A model generated the notes under the pieces. That model ran no database searches, was not told the origin of the DNA, and was given only the letters and a program-made list of their open reading frames with translations. Source: Allium sativum (Eukaryota > Streptophyta > Magnoliopsida > Asparagales > Amaryllidaceae). From it: a DNA stretch of 64,000 nt. The stretch covers positions 30,091,659 to 30,155,658 of the forward strand of contig CM060909.1 in the NCBI GenBank assembly GCA_030737875.1, read 5' to 3'. Position 1 is the first letter of the stretch, and every line of letters begins with the position of its first letter. The translations under genes were made by a program, and so were the position numbers. Positions 12,431 to 21,128 of this stretch are shown in pieces.

Positions 12431-12448
12431 GGCGGGAAGATTCCCGCC
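12431..12448. promoter_or_regulatory. Palindromic E2F-like site in Tekay-like U3 (5' LTR)
   Basis: GGCGGGAA, two bases, TTCCCGCC: a perfect 8-bp inverted repeat about 215 bp upstream of the TATA box. ATTCCCGC (12440..12447) fits the plant E2F consensus WTTSSCSS; the opposite half is a near match. The same site occurs in the 3' LTR at 20888..20905. Confidence 0.5.
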
Positions 12449-12456
12449 CTACCCAT

Positions 12457-12522
12457 GTCGACAGGGCTGTCGACAGGCCTGTCGACAGGAGTGTCGACTT
12501 GCCTGTCGACTTGCCTGTCGAC
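12457..12522. repeat. Six GTCGAC palindromes on an exact 12-bp period (5' LTR)
   Basis: GTCGAC starts at 12457, 12469, 12481, 12493, 12505 and 12517. Flanks are mostly CT/AG, so several are longer palindromes (CCTGTCGACAGG). The array lies 140 bp upstream of the TATA box. The copy in the 3' LTR starts at 20914. Confidence 0.85.
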
Positions 12523-12663
12523 AGGGGCGCGCCGTCCAGTGAACCTGGGTGCACCAGGTTGGGTTCTAGGCTGGCTTGGAGGGCTGGTTCTAGAGATTTC
12601 CTAAATCTAACGGACCTAAATTAATCTAGGGTTAATCTAAGGGCCTAAAACACTCTCTTAATC

Positions 12664-12671
12664 TATAAATA
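12664..12671 (+). promoter_or_regulatory. TATA box of the Tekay-like 5' LTR
   Basis: TATAAATA in the context CTATAAATACACC. Transcription would start near 12695, leaving a leader of about 3 kb before gag. Confidence 0.65.
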
Positions 12672-12989
12672 CACCCTAAACCTACCTTAATCCATACTAA
12701 AAATAGAAATGAAGGCCTCATGCCGCCAAATTAAATCCTAGAAGGAGTCTCCATTAATCTAAGAAGGAAGTTTCAAGCTAATCCCTCTCATATCATTCTC
12801 TAATCATCACCATCTTCATAATTAGCAACTAATCCCTCTTCATAAGTTGGTTAATTTTGGGTTTGGTGAGTTTCTATCACTTTAACATCAATTGTTAAAG
12901 TAAGTAGATTGGGTGTAATGAGACTTATGGTCTTAAATGCGGATTAGTGAGTTTGAATCATTTATAATGATATGTTACTCTATGTTGTT

Positions 12990-13590
12990 CTATGTTTATG
13001 CATATTTGATAAGTTGATTTATGCATGCTTAATAAGTTGATTTATGCATGTTTAACAAGTTGGTTTATGCATGTTTAACAAGTGGGTTTATGCATATTTA
13101 ATAAGTGGAATTATGCATGTTTAACAAAGTGAGTTGTGCAAGTTAAGTATATGTTTAAATGCAAGTTTAATGTGATATGCAAGTTATGCATGCTTATGCA
13201 AGTATATGGATGCTTATGCAAGTCATGTATATGTTTAAATGCAAGATTTATGTGATATGCAAGTTATGCATGCTTATGCAAGTATGTGAATGCTTATGCA
13301 AGAAATGTATATGCTTAAATGACATGATATGCAAGTTATGCATGTTTATGCAAGTATGTGAATGCTTATGCAAGTATGTGGATACTTATGCAAGTATGTG
13401 AATGCTTATGCAAGTTATGTGTATGCTTAAATGCATGTTTAACATGTTATGCAAGTTATGAGAATGCCTATATGCAAGTTCAACATGTTATGCAAGATAT
13501 GTGTATGATAATATGCAAGCTCATATGCAACATGTTATGCAAATCACGTGTATGATAATATGCAAGTTTGGGTTAAATGTAGTTGGGTTA
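12990..13590 (+). repeat. ATGCAAG/TTATGC-rich degenerate tandem repeat (5' LTR)
   Basis: Repeated variants of TATGCAAGT and TTATGCATG every 10-25 bp. They put dozens of ATG triplets in the transcribed leader upstream of gag. The repeat recurs in the 3' LTR (about 21447..22047). The apparent small open frames here are repeat translations, not genes. Confidence 0.8.
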
Positions 13591-13929
13591 ATATATGCTC
13601 ATATATGCAAGTTGACATCCTCTTAACCCATGACAAAGTTTTATGCTAAACCCATGATATTTGTGATGGATCTTCCCCTTTATTATGTCGTGTAATGAGA
13701 ACGATTTACGTGGGGAACGATGGGGTTGGTAAATATGTTAATAAATGAATGATTGGGTATGATTAAGCATACCATAAAAATAAATTACCATAAGTGGGAA
13801 TTTACCTATTAAGTTAGGTCTACCCCATGGGAATTTACCTATTGAGTTAGGTCTACCCATGTTATGGAAAACTTGATATTAATTAGGGATAATTAATATG
13901 GGGATGATTAATTAGGTGTAATTAATCGA

Positions 13930-14028
13930 CTAAGACACGAGGTTGGACTCATTTGTAGTGTAAAACTGCCCGGACCCGACCGGCTTAACCAGTTGCTACA
14001 AATGTCAGCCCAATGTGAGAGGTCTTAG
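13930..14028 (+). other. Stem-loop unit 1 in Tekay-like U5
   Basis: Outer stem CTAAGAC (13930) with GTCTTAG (14022). Middle stem TTGGACT (13943) with AGCCCAA (14007, one mismatch). Inner stem CATTTGTAG (13950) with CTACAAATG (13996). A TC bulge separates the middle and inner stems on the 3' side. The loop holds CTGCCCGGA and CCGGCTTAACCAG, shared with unit 2. Confidence 0.75.
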
Positions 14029-14053
14029 CCATAAATTAATTACGTGATTAAGG

Positions 14054-14153
14054 TAAAGACACGAGGTTAGACTCTGTTATGACGTAAGACTGCCCGGATT
14101 CTACCGGCTTAACCAGGCGGTCATAACAGCCAGTCTAATGTAGGAGGTCTTTA
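14054..14153 (+). other. Stem-loop unit 2 in Tekay-like U5
   Basis: Outer stem TAAAGAC (14054) with GTCTTTA (14147). Middle stem TTAGACT (14067) with AGTCTAA (14132). Inner stem CTGTTATGAC (14074) with GTCATAACAG (14120). A CC bulge lies at the same place as the bulge in unit 1. All stems are perfect although their sequences differ from unit 1. Confidence 0.78.
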
Positions 14154-14225
14154 TGGGAGATCACGGTCTTAATTAACTAAGAAACACTTAACCATAATAG
14201 CATGTAGTGGGACATGAGGGGTTAA

Positions 14226-14310
14226 GTGGGTGCCTTGGGTGGCATGAGGAAATTTTGTAGTTGCCTTGGGTGGCATGTGGAATCTAGTGGGTTGCCTTGG
14301 CTGGCAATAG
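14226..14310 (+). repeat. TTGCCTTGGGTGGCA tandem repeats
   Basis: Three units of about 25-40 bp carry GTTGCCTTGGGTGGCA-like cores (CCTTGGGTGGCATGAGG, CCTTGGGTGGCATGTGG, CCTTGGCTGGCAATAG). They are preserved in the 3' LTR at about 22683..22767. Confidence 0.6.
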
Positions 14311-14707
14311 AAAATACGATTAGAATACTTAACCAAGTGGAAACATGTAATTAAACATGATTAAAGGGTTAAGTGGGATACACTAGATATTTGACAAGCT
14401 TAAGTGGGTAGCTTGTGGGGGCCCATTTCAACCAATATCCCAAACGTATCTTTGTGGGCTCGACCCATGTCGAGTGACGGGACACGCATATTGGGCTTGA
14501 TTATAAGAGGCCAAAACGGGTTAGCGGTGGCAACGCAAGTCCAACGGGTTTCATATGCGTGTGTGGGCCCGGGCTGGTAGATAAGCCGTTGTTGCATCGT
14601 GTAGATATAAAGCCGTGCACCGTTAGTATTGGGTAGCCACTTTAGGGGAGTGAAACACCCCACTGTGGGACCAGCACGGGTATCTACGGTAGGGAGCTGA
14701 TCGCTTG

Positions 14708-14860
14708 GGGAGTAGTGGGTACACCTAATAAAGATAGGGGCAGACGGCACCTATGTAGGGGTACACAAAACTACTGGGTAAGAATTACTGAGTACACCTA
14801 GTGGAGATAGGGGCAGACGGCACCTATGTAGTGGGCTAGGGGTACACGAGACTACTGGGG
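14708..14860 (+). repeat. Tandem duplication of a 75-80 bp unit in U5
   Basis: Two units begin GTACACCTA, share GATAGGGGCAGACGGCACC followed by TATGTAG, and end near CTACTGGG. They recur in the 3' LTR from about 23165. Confidence 0.7.
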
Positions 14861-15089
14861 AAATTTTCTAAGTCCTTGGAAGGGATCAACCTTTAAGTAG
14901 GAATGACTGGTGTGGTGCAGTTAGTAATTATCCTTGGGTGGGTAGATGCGTCCTGACAGTTATCTTAGTTTATCCTAAGTCTACCAAGCTGCTTAGTGTA
15001 GCCATTCATCCCCAGATATTACCGTAGGTCAAGTTTATGTCTTCTCTGGTTACTTTAATGATTGTATTGTTAAAGTTATAGGACTCACT

Positions 15090-15103
15090 CAGACTTATGT
15101 CTG
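15090..15103 (+). other. Conserved U5 hairpin, Tekay version (5' LTR)
   Basis: CAGAC, loop TTAT, GTCTG, preceded by ACTCACT and followed by ACCCC, 392 bp from the LTR end. It corresponds to the CAGTC/GACTG hairpin of the non-autonomous LTRs. Confidence 0.65.
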
Positions 15104-15497
15104 ACCCCGTTGTTTTTATCTTTTTCCCAACCCTCAGGTCCTACGGTGGATCCTAGCGGTAGTAGAGCTTGATCGGGTTGCTGTTCCGGTCTTTAGGAGC
15201 TTGGGTAGATGTAAAGCTCCAGTTATCCAGTTATCTTTTCTTTTGTTATGGCTATTGTATGAGAGAGTGGGATTATGTACTTCTTTATTTTGACAGATAT
15301 TGTACTTGACTTTTATCATGGTTTTATGATGTAACCAGACATGTTTATTTCCGCTGTTATGAGATGATGTTTTAAATTTCAAATACTATTTATATCTGTC
15401 TTGGTGTAATTTTTCTGTTCTATATTCACTAAAATACTCCACCGATGCTATGGCATTCCCTTAGTGAGTGACCATAGCGGGCGTGGGGTGTTACACG

Positions 15498-15509
15498 TGG
15501 TATCAGAGC
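15498..15509 (+). other. Primer binding site of the Tekay-like element
   Basis: TGGTATCAGAGC, complementary to the 3' end of plant initiator tRNA-Met, lies two bases after the 5' LTR. Confidence 0.93.
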
Positions 15510-15533
15510 AAAGGTTACCGGAACAGATAAAAT

Positions 15534-15557
15534 TTTTAGAAAATTATTTTTCTAAAA
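15534..15557 (+). other. Leader hairpin near the primer binding site
   Basis: TTTTAGAAAA and TTTTCTAAAA form a perfect 10-bp stem with a 4-nt loop, 24 bp after the primer binding site. It is a candidate packaging or dimerisation structure. Confidence 0.4.
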
Positions 15558-15690
15558 CATTTTTGGAAAAGATATTTTCAAAAACATGTCTTTTAAGAGA
15601 AAAAGTTTTTGAAAGAAAAGCATAATCCGCAATAGCCATATCTATATCCTTCGAATTCTCCGTTTTGAATCTTTCCTTTTTCGTTTCAGC

Positions 15691-18600
15691 ATGGCCGAGA
15701 ATCTTAATCTTCCGGAGGGTGTGATGGTACCAGTATGGTATAGGAGATTGATGGAGGCTAGGGCCACCACTACGGGTCCAGCAAATGTTCCTCCACCAAC
15801 CGTAGCACCCGATCTTCCTCCTCCCCCTCCTCCTCGCACAGATACTTTTGCTAAGACTTGCAAGGAATTTAAAGCTATGGGAGGGAAACCTTTTCAAGGA
15901 TCTGAAACTTTTGTGGAGGCTAGAGATTGTCTTAAGGAGGTGGAAGAGTTGATAGATATTTTTGAGATGGAAGAAGGGAAGAAAGTCAAGTTGGCTGCTT
16001 GGTTAATGAAGGGAGAGGCCTCATTCTGTTGGGAGGTCACTAATGGAGAACGCCCCGTTGACTCTTGGGCGGATTTTAGGCAAAGATTTGTGGCAAAGTT
16101 TCTCTCAAGGGCGGAGGAAAACTTGTACATGGAAAGATTCTTGACTCTAAAGCAAGGAAATCTTTCGGTGAAGGAATATGTCAACAAGTTTAATCAATTG
16201 GCAAGGTTTGGCCTAGACATGGTGAATACACCGGAGAAGAAGGCTTTGAGGTTCGTGAAAGGCTTGAATGAACCGATGCATGGGTTGGCTATGACCCATA
16301 TCCCTATGGGGGCCACCTTTGAGAAGCTAGTTGACATGGCACTCATGTATGAGGAAGAGAAGGGTCCTAATGCTAATAAGGCACCCGAGAAGAAGGGAGA
16401 TCAAAAGAGACCTCAGCAACAACAACAAAGCAAAGGTGGGAAAGGCAACGGTGGCAAGGGTAAGAAGAAGAAGTGTTTCAATTGTGGGACACCTGGCCAC
16501 CTAAGCAAGGATTGTCGCAAAAAGAAGAAGACTGGCTGCTTCCACTGTGGCGAAGCAGGGCATTTAGTGAAGGATTGCCCTAAGAAAGGGCAAAGGACGG
16601 GATCTACCTCAGGAGGACAGGTGCAAGCTCTTATGGCACCGAGTCAGGCTAGGGGGCAAGTACAGGCTCTCGTGGTTCCACCGATTCAGGAGAGAGGTAG
16701 AACTATTTCCGTTGAAAGTCTGGTTTTTCTATTTGACCATCCTGTCCGTACATTGTTTGATTCAGGCGCATCGCATTCGTTTATCTCATCATCCTTAGTT
16801 GAGTTACTGCACTTAGACACCAGTCTGGTAGATGATCCCTTGGTTGTTTCAAACCCAATTGGGGGCTCCACTTATTTGTCCATGATATGTTTGGGTTTGA
16901 AGATTTCTATACTTAGCATTGAGTTTACATGTGATGCTTTTGTGTTGGACTTCACGGGCTATGGGTTGATTTTGGGCATGGACTGGTTATCCAGTAATGG
17001 TGCCGTTCTTGATTGCGAAAGGAGAGTTGTTAGGCTCATGACCCGCTTGGGTAACACTCTCGAGATTTCTTGTAATCCCATGGACTCTGTTATGCTAAGT
17101 TATCTTGAATCGCTTGACGCTTCGGTCGAGAGTTTGCAATCTGTTAGAGTGGTCCGGGAATATCCGGATGTGTTTGAGGAGGTGAAGGGCTTACCTCCGA
17201 AGCGGGAGATTGACTTCCGAATATATTTGGTGGATAATGCTAAACCGGTATCTTTACCAGTGCGCCACATGGCTCCTCGTGAGAGGAGGGAACTCCATAA
17301 GCAAGTAGGGGAGTTGCTTGAGAAGGGGTTCATAAGACGGAGCATATCGGAGTGGGGTGCTCCAGTAGTATTTGCTACGAAGGCAGATGGGTCCCTCAGA
17401 CTTTGTGTAGACTATAGAGAACTCAACAAGCTCACAAAGAAGAATAGACACCCATTGCCGAGAATAGATGATCTTTTCGATCAGTTGGTTGGCGCTTCAG
17501 TATTTTCTCAGTTGGACTTGGCCACGGGGTTTCATCAGTTGAGAGTGGCTGAGGATAGCATAGACAAGACTGCCTTTAGGACTCCGGATGGTTTCTATGA
17601 GTGGCTGGTGATGCCATTTGGGTTGACGAACGCCCCTGCATACTTTGTTGATTTGATGAGTAGGGTGTTCAGGGAGTTCCTTAATAAATTTGTGGTGGTC
17701 TTTGTGGATGATATCTTAGTATTTTCTAAGAGTGAAGAAGAGCATGCCCTACATCTTGGGGAAGTGTTGAAGACTCTTCGAGCACATAGCCTTAAGGCTA
17801 AATTCTCTAAATGTCACTTCTGGAGGAAGGAAGTACGATTCTTGGGGCACGTGGTCTCCAAGGAAGGGATAGCTGTGGATCCCGCGAAGGTAGTATCAAT
17901 TCAGGATTGGAAGGTTCCGAAGAATGCTACCGAAGTAAGAAGTTTCTTGGGGTTGGCGGGTTATTATAGGAAGTTTATCAAAGACTTCGCAAAGATATCA
18001 GCCCCATTAACCCGCTTAACAAAGAAGGATCTTGTTTTCACATGGGACGAAGATTGTGATGATGCGTTCCGACGGTTAAAGAGAGCTTTAACCACCGCTC
18101 CAGTTTTAGTGTTGCCAGATGGGAGCAAGCCATTTGTTGTCTATACCGATGCCTGTGGGACAGGACTTGGCGCAGTCTTAATGCAAGAGGGAAGGGTAAT
18201 AGCCTATGGTGGAAGGCAGTTGAGGACACATGAGAAAAATTACCCTACCCATGATCTAGAGCTGGCCGCTATTGTTTTTGCGCTTAAGATTTGGCGCCAT
18301 TATCTTCTGGGTGAGAGATTCGAGTTGTTCACTGACCATAAATCTTTGAAGTACTTGTTCTCTCAGAAGGATCTAAACTTAAGACAGCAAAGGTGGATGG
18401 AGTTCTTAGCATCCTATGACTTCGAGATATCGTATACCCCTGGCAAGGGTAACGTGGTGGCGGACGCCTTGAGCAGGAAGAGGTTGTCCTTGAGTCCATT
18501 GTTCGTGGAACGACAAAGCTTGGAATTTATCTCGATGTTTGATTTCAGACCTTCCGTTGACTATGTACCCGGTTTGCTAGCTTCTTTGGAAGTTAGACCT

Positions 18601-20082
18601 ACTCTTTTGGGGCGGATTGGAGAAGCACAGAGGGGCGACCCACAGTTGGTTGAGTTAGTAGAGAAGCTCATAAGGGGGGAGTCGTCCAGCCATTTGAGTA
18701 GGTACACCCTGGATGATAGGGGGTACTTGCGTAGAGACGGTAGACTTTGTGTACCGCAAGACGAGGGTTTGAGGAAGGCTATTCTTGATGATGCACACCG
18801 TTCTAGGATGACCATTCATCCCGGTGGGGATAAGATGTACCAAGACATGAAGAGGGTTTTCTTCTGGGCCGGTATGAAGAAAGATGTGGCCGAGTATGTC
18901 GCTCGATGTTTGGTGTGCCAGCGAGTGAAGGCGGAGCAAAGGAAACCAGGTGGGTTGCTTCACCCATTGGAGGTTCCGCAATGGAAGTGGGATAGCGTCT
19001 CGATGGATTTTATTGACGGGTTACCCAGATCGAGGAAGGGTAATACAGGAATTTGGGTGGTGGTAGACAGACTTACCAAGAGCGCCCATTTCATACCTGT
19101 GAAGAGTAAGAGGACTGCTCCATGGCTAGCTTCAGTATATCTTCGAGAGATAGTTCGATTACGTGGGGTACCCTCTAGCATAGTAAGTGATCGAGATCCT
19201 ATCTTCACTAGCGAGTTCTGGAGAAGTTTGCAAGAAGCAGTGGGGACTCAATTGTGTCTGAGCACCGCATATCATCCTCAGACGGACGGCCAGACTAAGA
19301 GGGTGAATCGTGTTCTAGAAGACCTTTTGAGGCTTTGTATCCAAGATTTTGGAGGTACATGGGAAGAGCATCTTCCATTGGTGGAGTTCGCATATAATAA
19401 CAGCTTTCAGTCCAGTATTGGTATGGCTCCTTTCGAAGCTCTCTATGGAAGGCCTTGTCGATCACCTACATGTTGGTGGGAATCTACGGATAAGATCTTG
19501 CTTGGGCCTGATATGGTTAGAGAGACTTCTGAGAAGATTGACTTGATTCGAAGAAGGATGAAAGCAGCGCAGGATAGGCAAAAATCTTATGCGGACAAGA
19601 GAAGGACAGATCTTGAGTTTGAGGTTGGGGATATGGTTTTTGTTAAGGTATCTCCGTTGAGAAATGTTGTTCGCTTCGGATCCGTTGGGAAGTTAGCACC
19701 GAGGTTTGTTGGGCCGTTTCCTATCAAGGAAAGGATTGGACGGATGGCATATAGGGTGGAGTTGCCCGACAGACTTAGTGGTGTTCATGATGTATTCCAT
19801 GTATCACATCTGAGGAAGTGCTTACATGAGACGACAGAGGTGGTAGAGCCGAGCTTCCTTAGAGATGTAGAGGTAGAGCGTGATGCGACTATTCGACGAG
19901 CTCCTACTCGCATCCTTGGGTCAGAGACTAGGAAGTTGAGAAATAGAGAGGTTCAGCTAGTCAAAGTGCAATGGGGAGAAGATGATAGCAACGCAACTTG
20001 GGAGACGGAAGCGAAGATGCGTTCATTGTACCCATTTCTTTTTGAGGGTATGTCTTTACTTTCTCCTTTATTGCTTGTTTAG
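15691..20082 (+). CDS. gag-pol: Gag-Pol polyprotein, Tekay/Del-like (1463 aa)
   Basis: A single frame encodes capsid/nucleocapsid and all retrotransposition enzymes. Gag has a proline-rich stretch near residue 45, a retrotransposon-gag core (about 60-225) and two CCHC zinc knuckles (C262-C275, C283-C296). Protease carries DSGAS (D357). Reverse transcriptase has D609 and FVDD (671-674). RNase H shows D820, E857, D882, D925. Integrase has an intact HHCC zinc site (H1036, H1043, C1073, C1076) and catalytic D1106 and D1167. The third catalytic position, 35 residues after D1167, is Lys1203 instead of Glu (codon AAG, 19297..19299), which should abolish strand transfer. A GPF motif (1341-1343) and a chromodomain-like tail (about 1400-1450) follow. 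The ATG at 15691 is the first before the gag core in this frame and lies directly after a TTTCAG. Confidence 0.96.
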   Translation: MAENLNLPEGVMVPVWYRRLMEARATTTGPANVPPPTVAPDLPPPPPPRTDTFAKTCKEFKAMGGKPFQGSETFVEARDCLKEVEELIDIFEMEEGKKVKLAAWLMKGEASFCWEVTNGERPVDSWADFRQRFVAKFLSRAEENLYMERFLTLKQGNLSVKEYVNKFNQLARFGLDMVNTPEKKALRFVKGLNEPMHGLAMTHIPMGATFEKLVDMALMYEEEKGPNANKAPEKKGDQKRPQQQQQSKGGKGNGGKGKKKKCFNCGTPGHLSKDCRKKKKTGCFHCGEAGHLVKDCPKKGQRTGSTSGGQVQALMAPSQARGQVQALVVPPIQERGRTISVESLVFLFDHPVRTLFDSGASHSFISSSLVELLHLDTSLVDDPLVVSNPIGGSTYLSMICLGLKISILSIEFTCDAFVLDFTGYGLILGMDWLSSNGAVLDCERRVVRLMTRLGNTLEISCNPMDSVMLSYLESLDASVESLQSVRVVREYPDVFEEVKGLPPKREIDFRIYLVDNAKPVSLPVRHMAPRERRELHKQVGELLEKGFIRRSISEWGAPVVFATKADGSLRLCVDYRELNKLTKKNRHPLPRIDDLFDQLVGASVFSQLDLATGFHQLRVAEDSIDKTAFRTPDGFYEWLVMPFGLTNAPAYFVDLMSRVFREFLNKFVVVFVDDILVFSKSEEEHALHLGEVLKTLRAHSLKAKFSKCHFWRKEVRFLGHVVSKEGIAVDPAKVVSIQDWKVPKNATEVRSFLGLAGYYRKFIKDFAKISAPLTRLTKKDLVFTWDEDCDDAFRRLKRALTTAPVLVLPDGSKPFVVYTDACGTGLGAVLMQEGRVIAYGGRQLRTHEKNYPTHDLELAAIVFALKIWRHYLLGERFELFTDHKSLKYLFSQKDLNLRQQRWMEFLASYDFEISYTPGKGNVVADALSRKRLSLSPLFVERQSLEFISMFDFRPSVDYVPGLLASLEVRPTLLGRIGEAQRGDPQLVELVEKLIRGESSSHLSRYTLDDRGYLRRDGRLCVPQDEGLRKAILDDAHRSRMTIHPGGDKMYQDMKRVFFWAGMKKDVAEYVARCLVCQRVKAEQRKPGGLLHPLEVPQWKWDSVSMDFIDGLPRSRKGNTGIWVVVDRLTKSAHFIPVKSKRTAPWLASVYLREIVRLRGVPSSIVSDRDPIFTSEFWRSLQEAVGTQLCLSTAYHPQTDGQTKRVNRVLEDLLRLCIQDFGGTWEEHLPLVEFAYNNSFQSSIGMAPFEALYGRPCRSPTCWWESTDKILLGPDMVRETSEKIDLIRRRMKAAQDRQKSYADKRRTDLEFEVGDMVFVKVSPLRNVVRFGSVGKLAPRFVGPFPIKERIGRMAYRVELPDRLSGVHDVFHVSHLRKCLHETTEVVEPSFLRDVEVERDATIRRAPTRILGSETRKLRNREVQLVKVQWGEDDSNATWETEAKMRSLYPFLFEGMSLLSPLLLV

Positions 20083-20621
20083 TACTTATCTTATCTTTGG
20101 TACGTCCTCTCGTTAGTACCTTTGACCTTTAGATAGGGTAAACCTATGGTTGAAACATGTGTTTGAGACATGTTATGGTTGATGGATGCAAGTGGATGCA
20201 AGTGTTTGCTAGTGGTTGCTCGTGGATGCATATACACACACTCTAGGCACTAGATCGGCTCAGTCACTTCATATTGCATATTGCATAAAATTGTGTGTAG
20301 GAAAATATATTTATGGATGTATAATGGTTGTGTTATCACATGGATGATGCATTTTGGTGAATGATTGTGCACTCATGTAGATATTGTATGTGTCGATAGG
20401 GTTCTCTCGCATACATAATGGATGCATGGCACTATCATGGTTTGCATATGTTCATACATTAGATAGGGAACATATACACACACTTTTTGCATATGCTCAT
20501 ACATCATTAGAAACTGTTTAAGGACAATGGATGCCCGTGGTTGATGATTTGAGTAGATGGTTGTTTGGATGGTAGGATATGCATTCTCCTTAGCTTAGAG
20601 ATTTCGGGGACGAAATCCTTT
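20083..20621 (+). other. 3' untranslated region of the Tekay-like interior
   Basis: Non-coding, with repeated GGATGCA and ACACAC words (about 20180..20490). It ends with GATTTCGGGGACGAAATCC, the block that commonly precedes the polypurine tract in this clade. Confidence 0.7.
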
Positions 20622-20634
20622 AAGGAGGGGAGAA
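20622..20634 (+). other. Polypurine tract of the Tekay-like element
   Basis: AAGGAGGGGAGAA directly abuts the 3' LTR start and would prime plus-strand DNA synthesis. Confidence 0.92.
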
Positions 20635-21120
20635 TGTAACACCCCGAATTTTAGTTAATACTAAAATTCACTAATTACAGGATAAATAATCTCAGATGTT
20701 GGAATTGGGGGTAACGGGCTGCGTTATTGCGTTCGTCTCGGAAAAATACGCGAAATAGAGTCCGAGTTTTCGAGAATCGGAGTCCGTATGGCCCGGTTAT
20801 GGCCCAATGAAGTTTGCAGAAAAATTAAAAACTTAAAACAGATTTAAAATTTAAATTTCAGATTGTGGAATGGGACAGGCGGGGTCAGGCGGGAAGATTC
20901 CCGCCCTACCCATGTCGACAGGGCTGTCGACAGGCCTGTCGACAGGAGTGTCGACTTGCCTGTCGACTTGCCTGTCGACAGGGGCGCGCCGTCCAGTGAA
21001 CCTGGGTGCACCAGGTTGGGTTCTAGGCTGGCTTGGAGGGCTGGTTCTAGAGATTTCCTAAATCTAACGGACCTAAATTAATCTAGGGTTAATCTAAGGG
21101 CCTAAAACACTCTCTTAATC

Positions 21121-21128
21121 TATAAATA
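21121..21128 (+). promoter_or_regulatory. TATA box of the Tekay-like 3' LTR
   Basis: TATAAATA identical to the 5' copy. It could drive readthrough into the solo LTR to the right. Confidence 0.55.

Larger units (their letters stand above)
12178..15495 (+). mobile_element. 5' LTR of the Tekay-like element
   Basis: 3318 bp. U3 (about 12178..12695) has an E2F-like palindrome, a six-fold GTCGAC array and a TATA box. The remaining 2.8 kb (R and U5) contains an ATGCAAG-rich repeat (about 12990..13590), two copies of a 100-bp stem-loop (13930..14153), short tandem repeats (14226..14310, 14708..14860) and the conserved U5 hairpin (15090..15103). Confidence 0.96.

Noticed and set aside
12406..12624. 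Open frames of 63-72 codons in the Tekay-like U3 (again at 20863)
   Set aside because: They lie upstream of the TATA box, and their apparent repeats are translations of the 12-bp GTCGAC array.
13177..13555. Open frames rich in MQV/CK in the ATGCAAG repeat
   Set aside because: Low-complexity translation of a tandem repeat, with no stable frame or domain.
14400..14750. 116-codon minus-strand frame in both Tekay-like LTRs
   Set aside because: Antisense to U5, overlaps repeat units and has no domain; conservation reflects the young age of the element.
15691..20082. Endogenous virus or env-containing element
   Set aside because: No third frame or envelope-like sequence lies between pol and the 3' LTR; the 540-bp region is non-coding.
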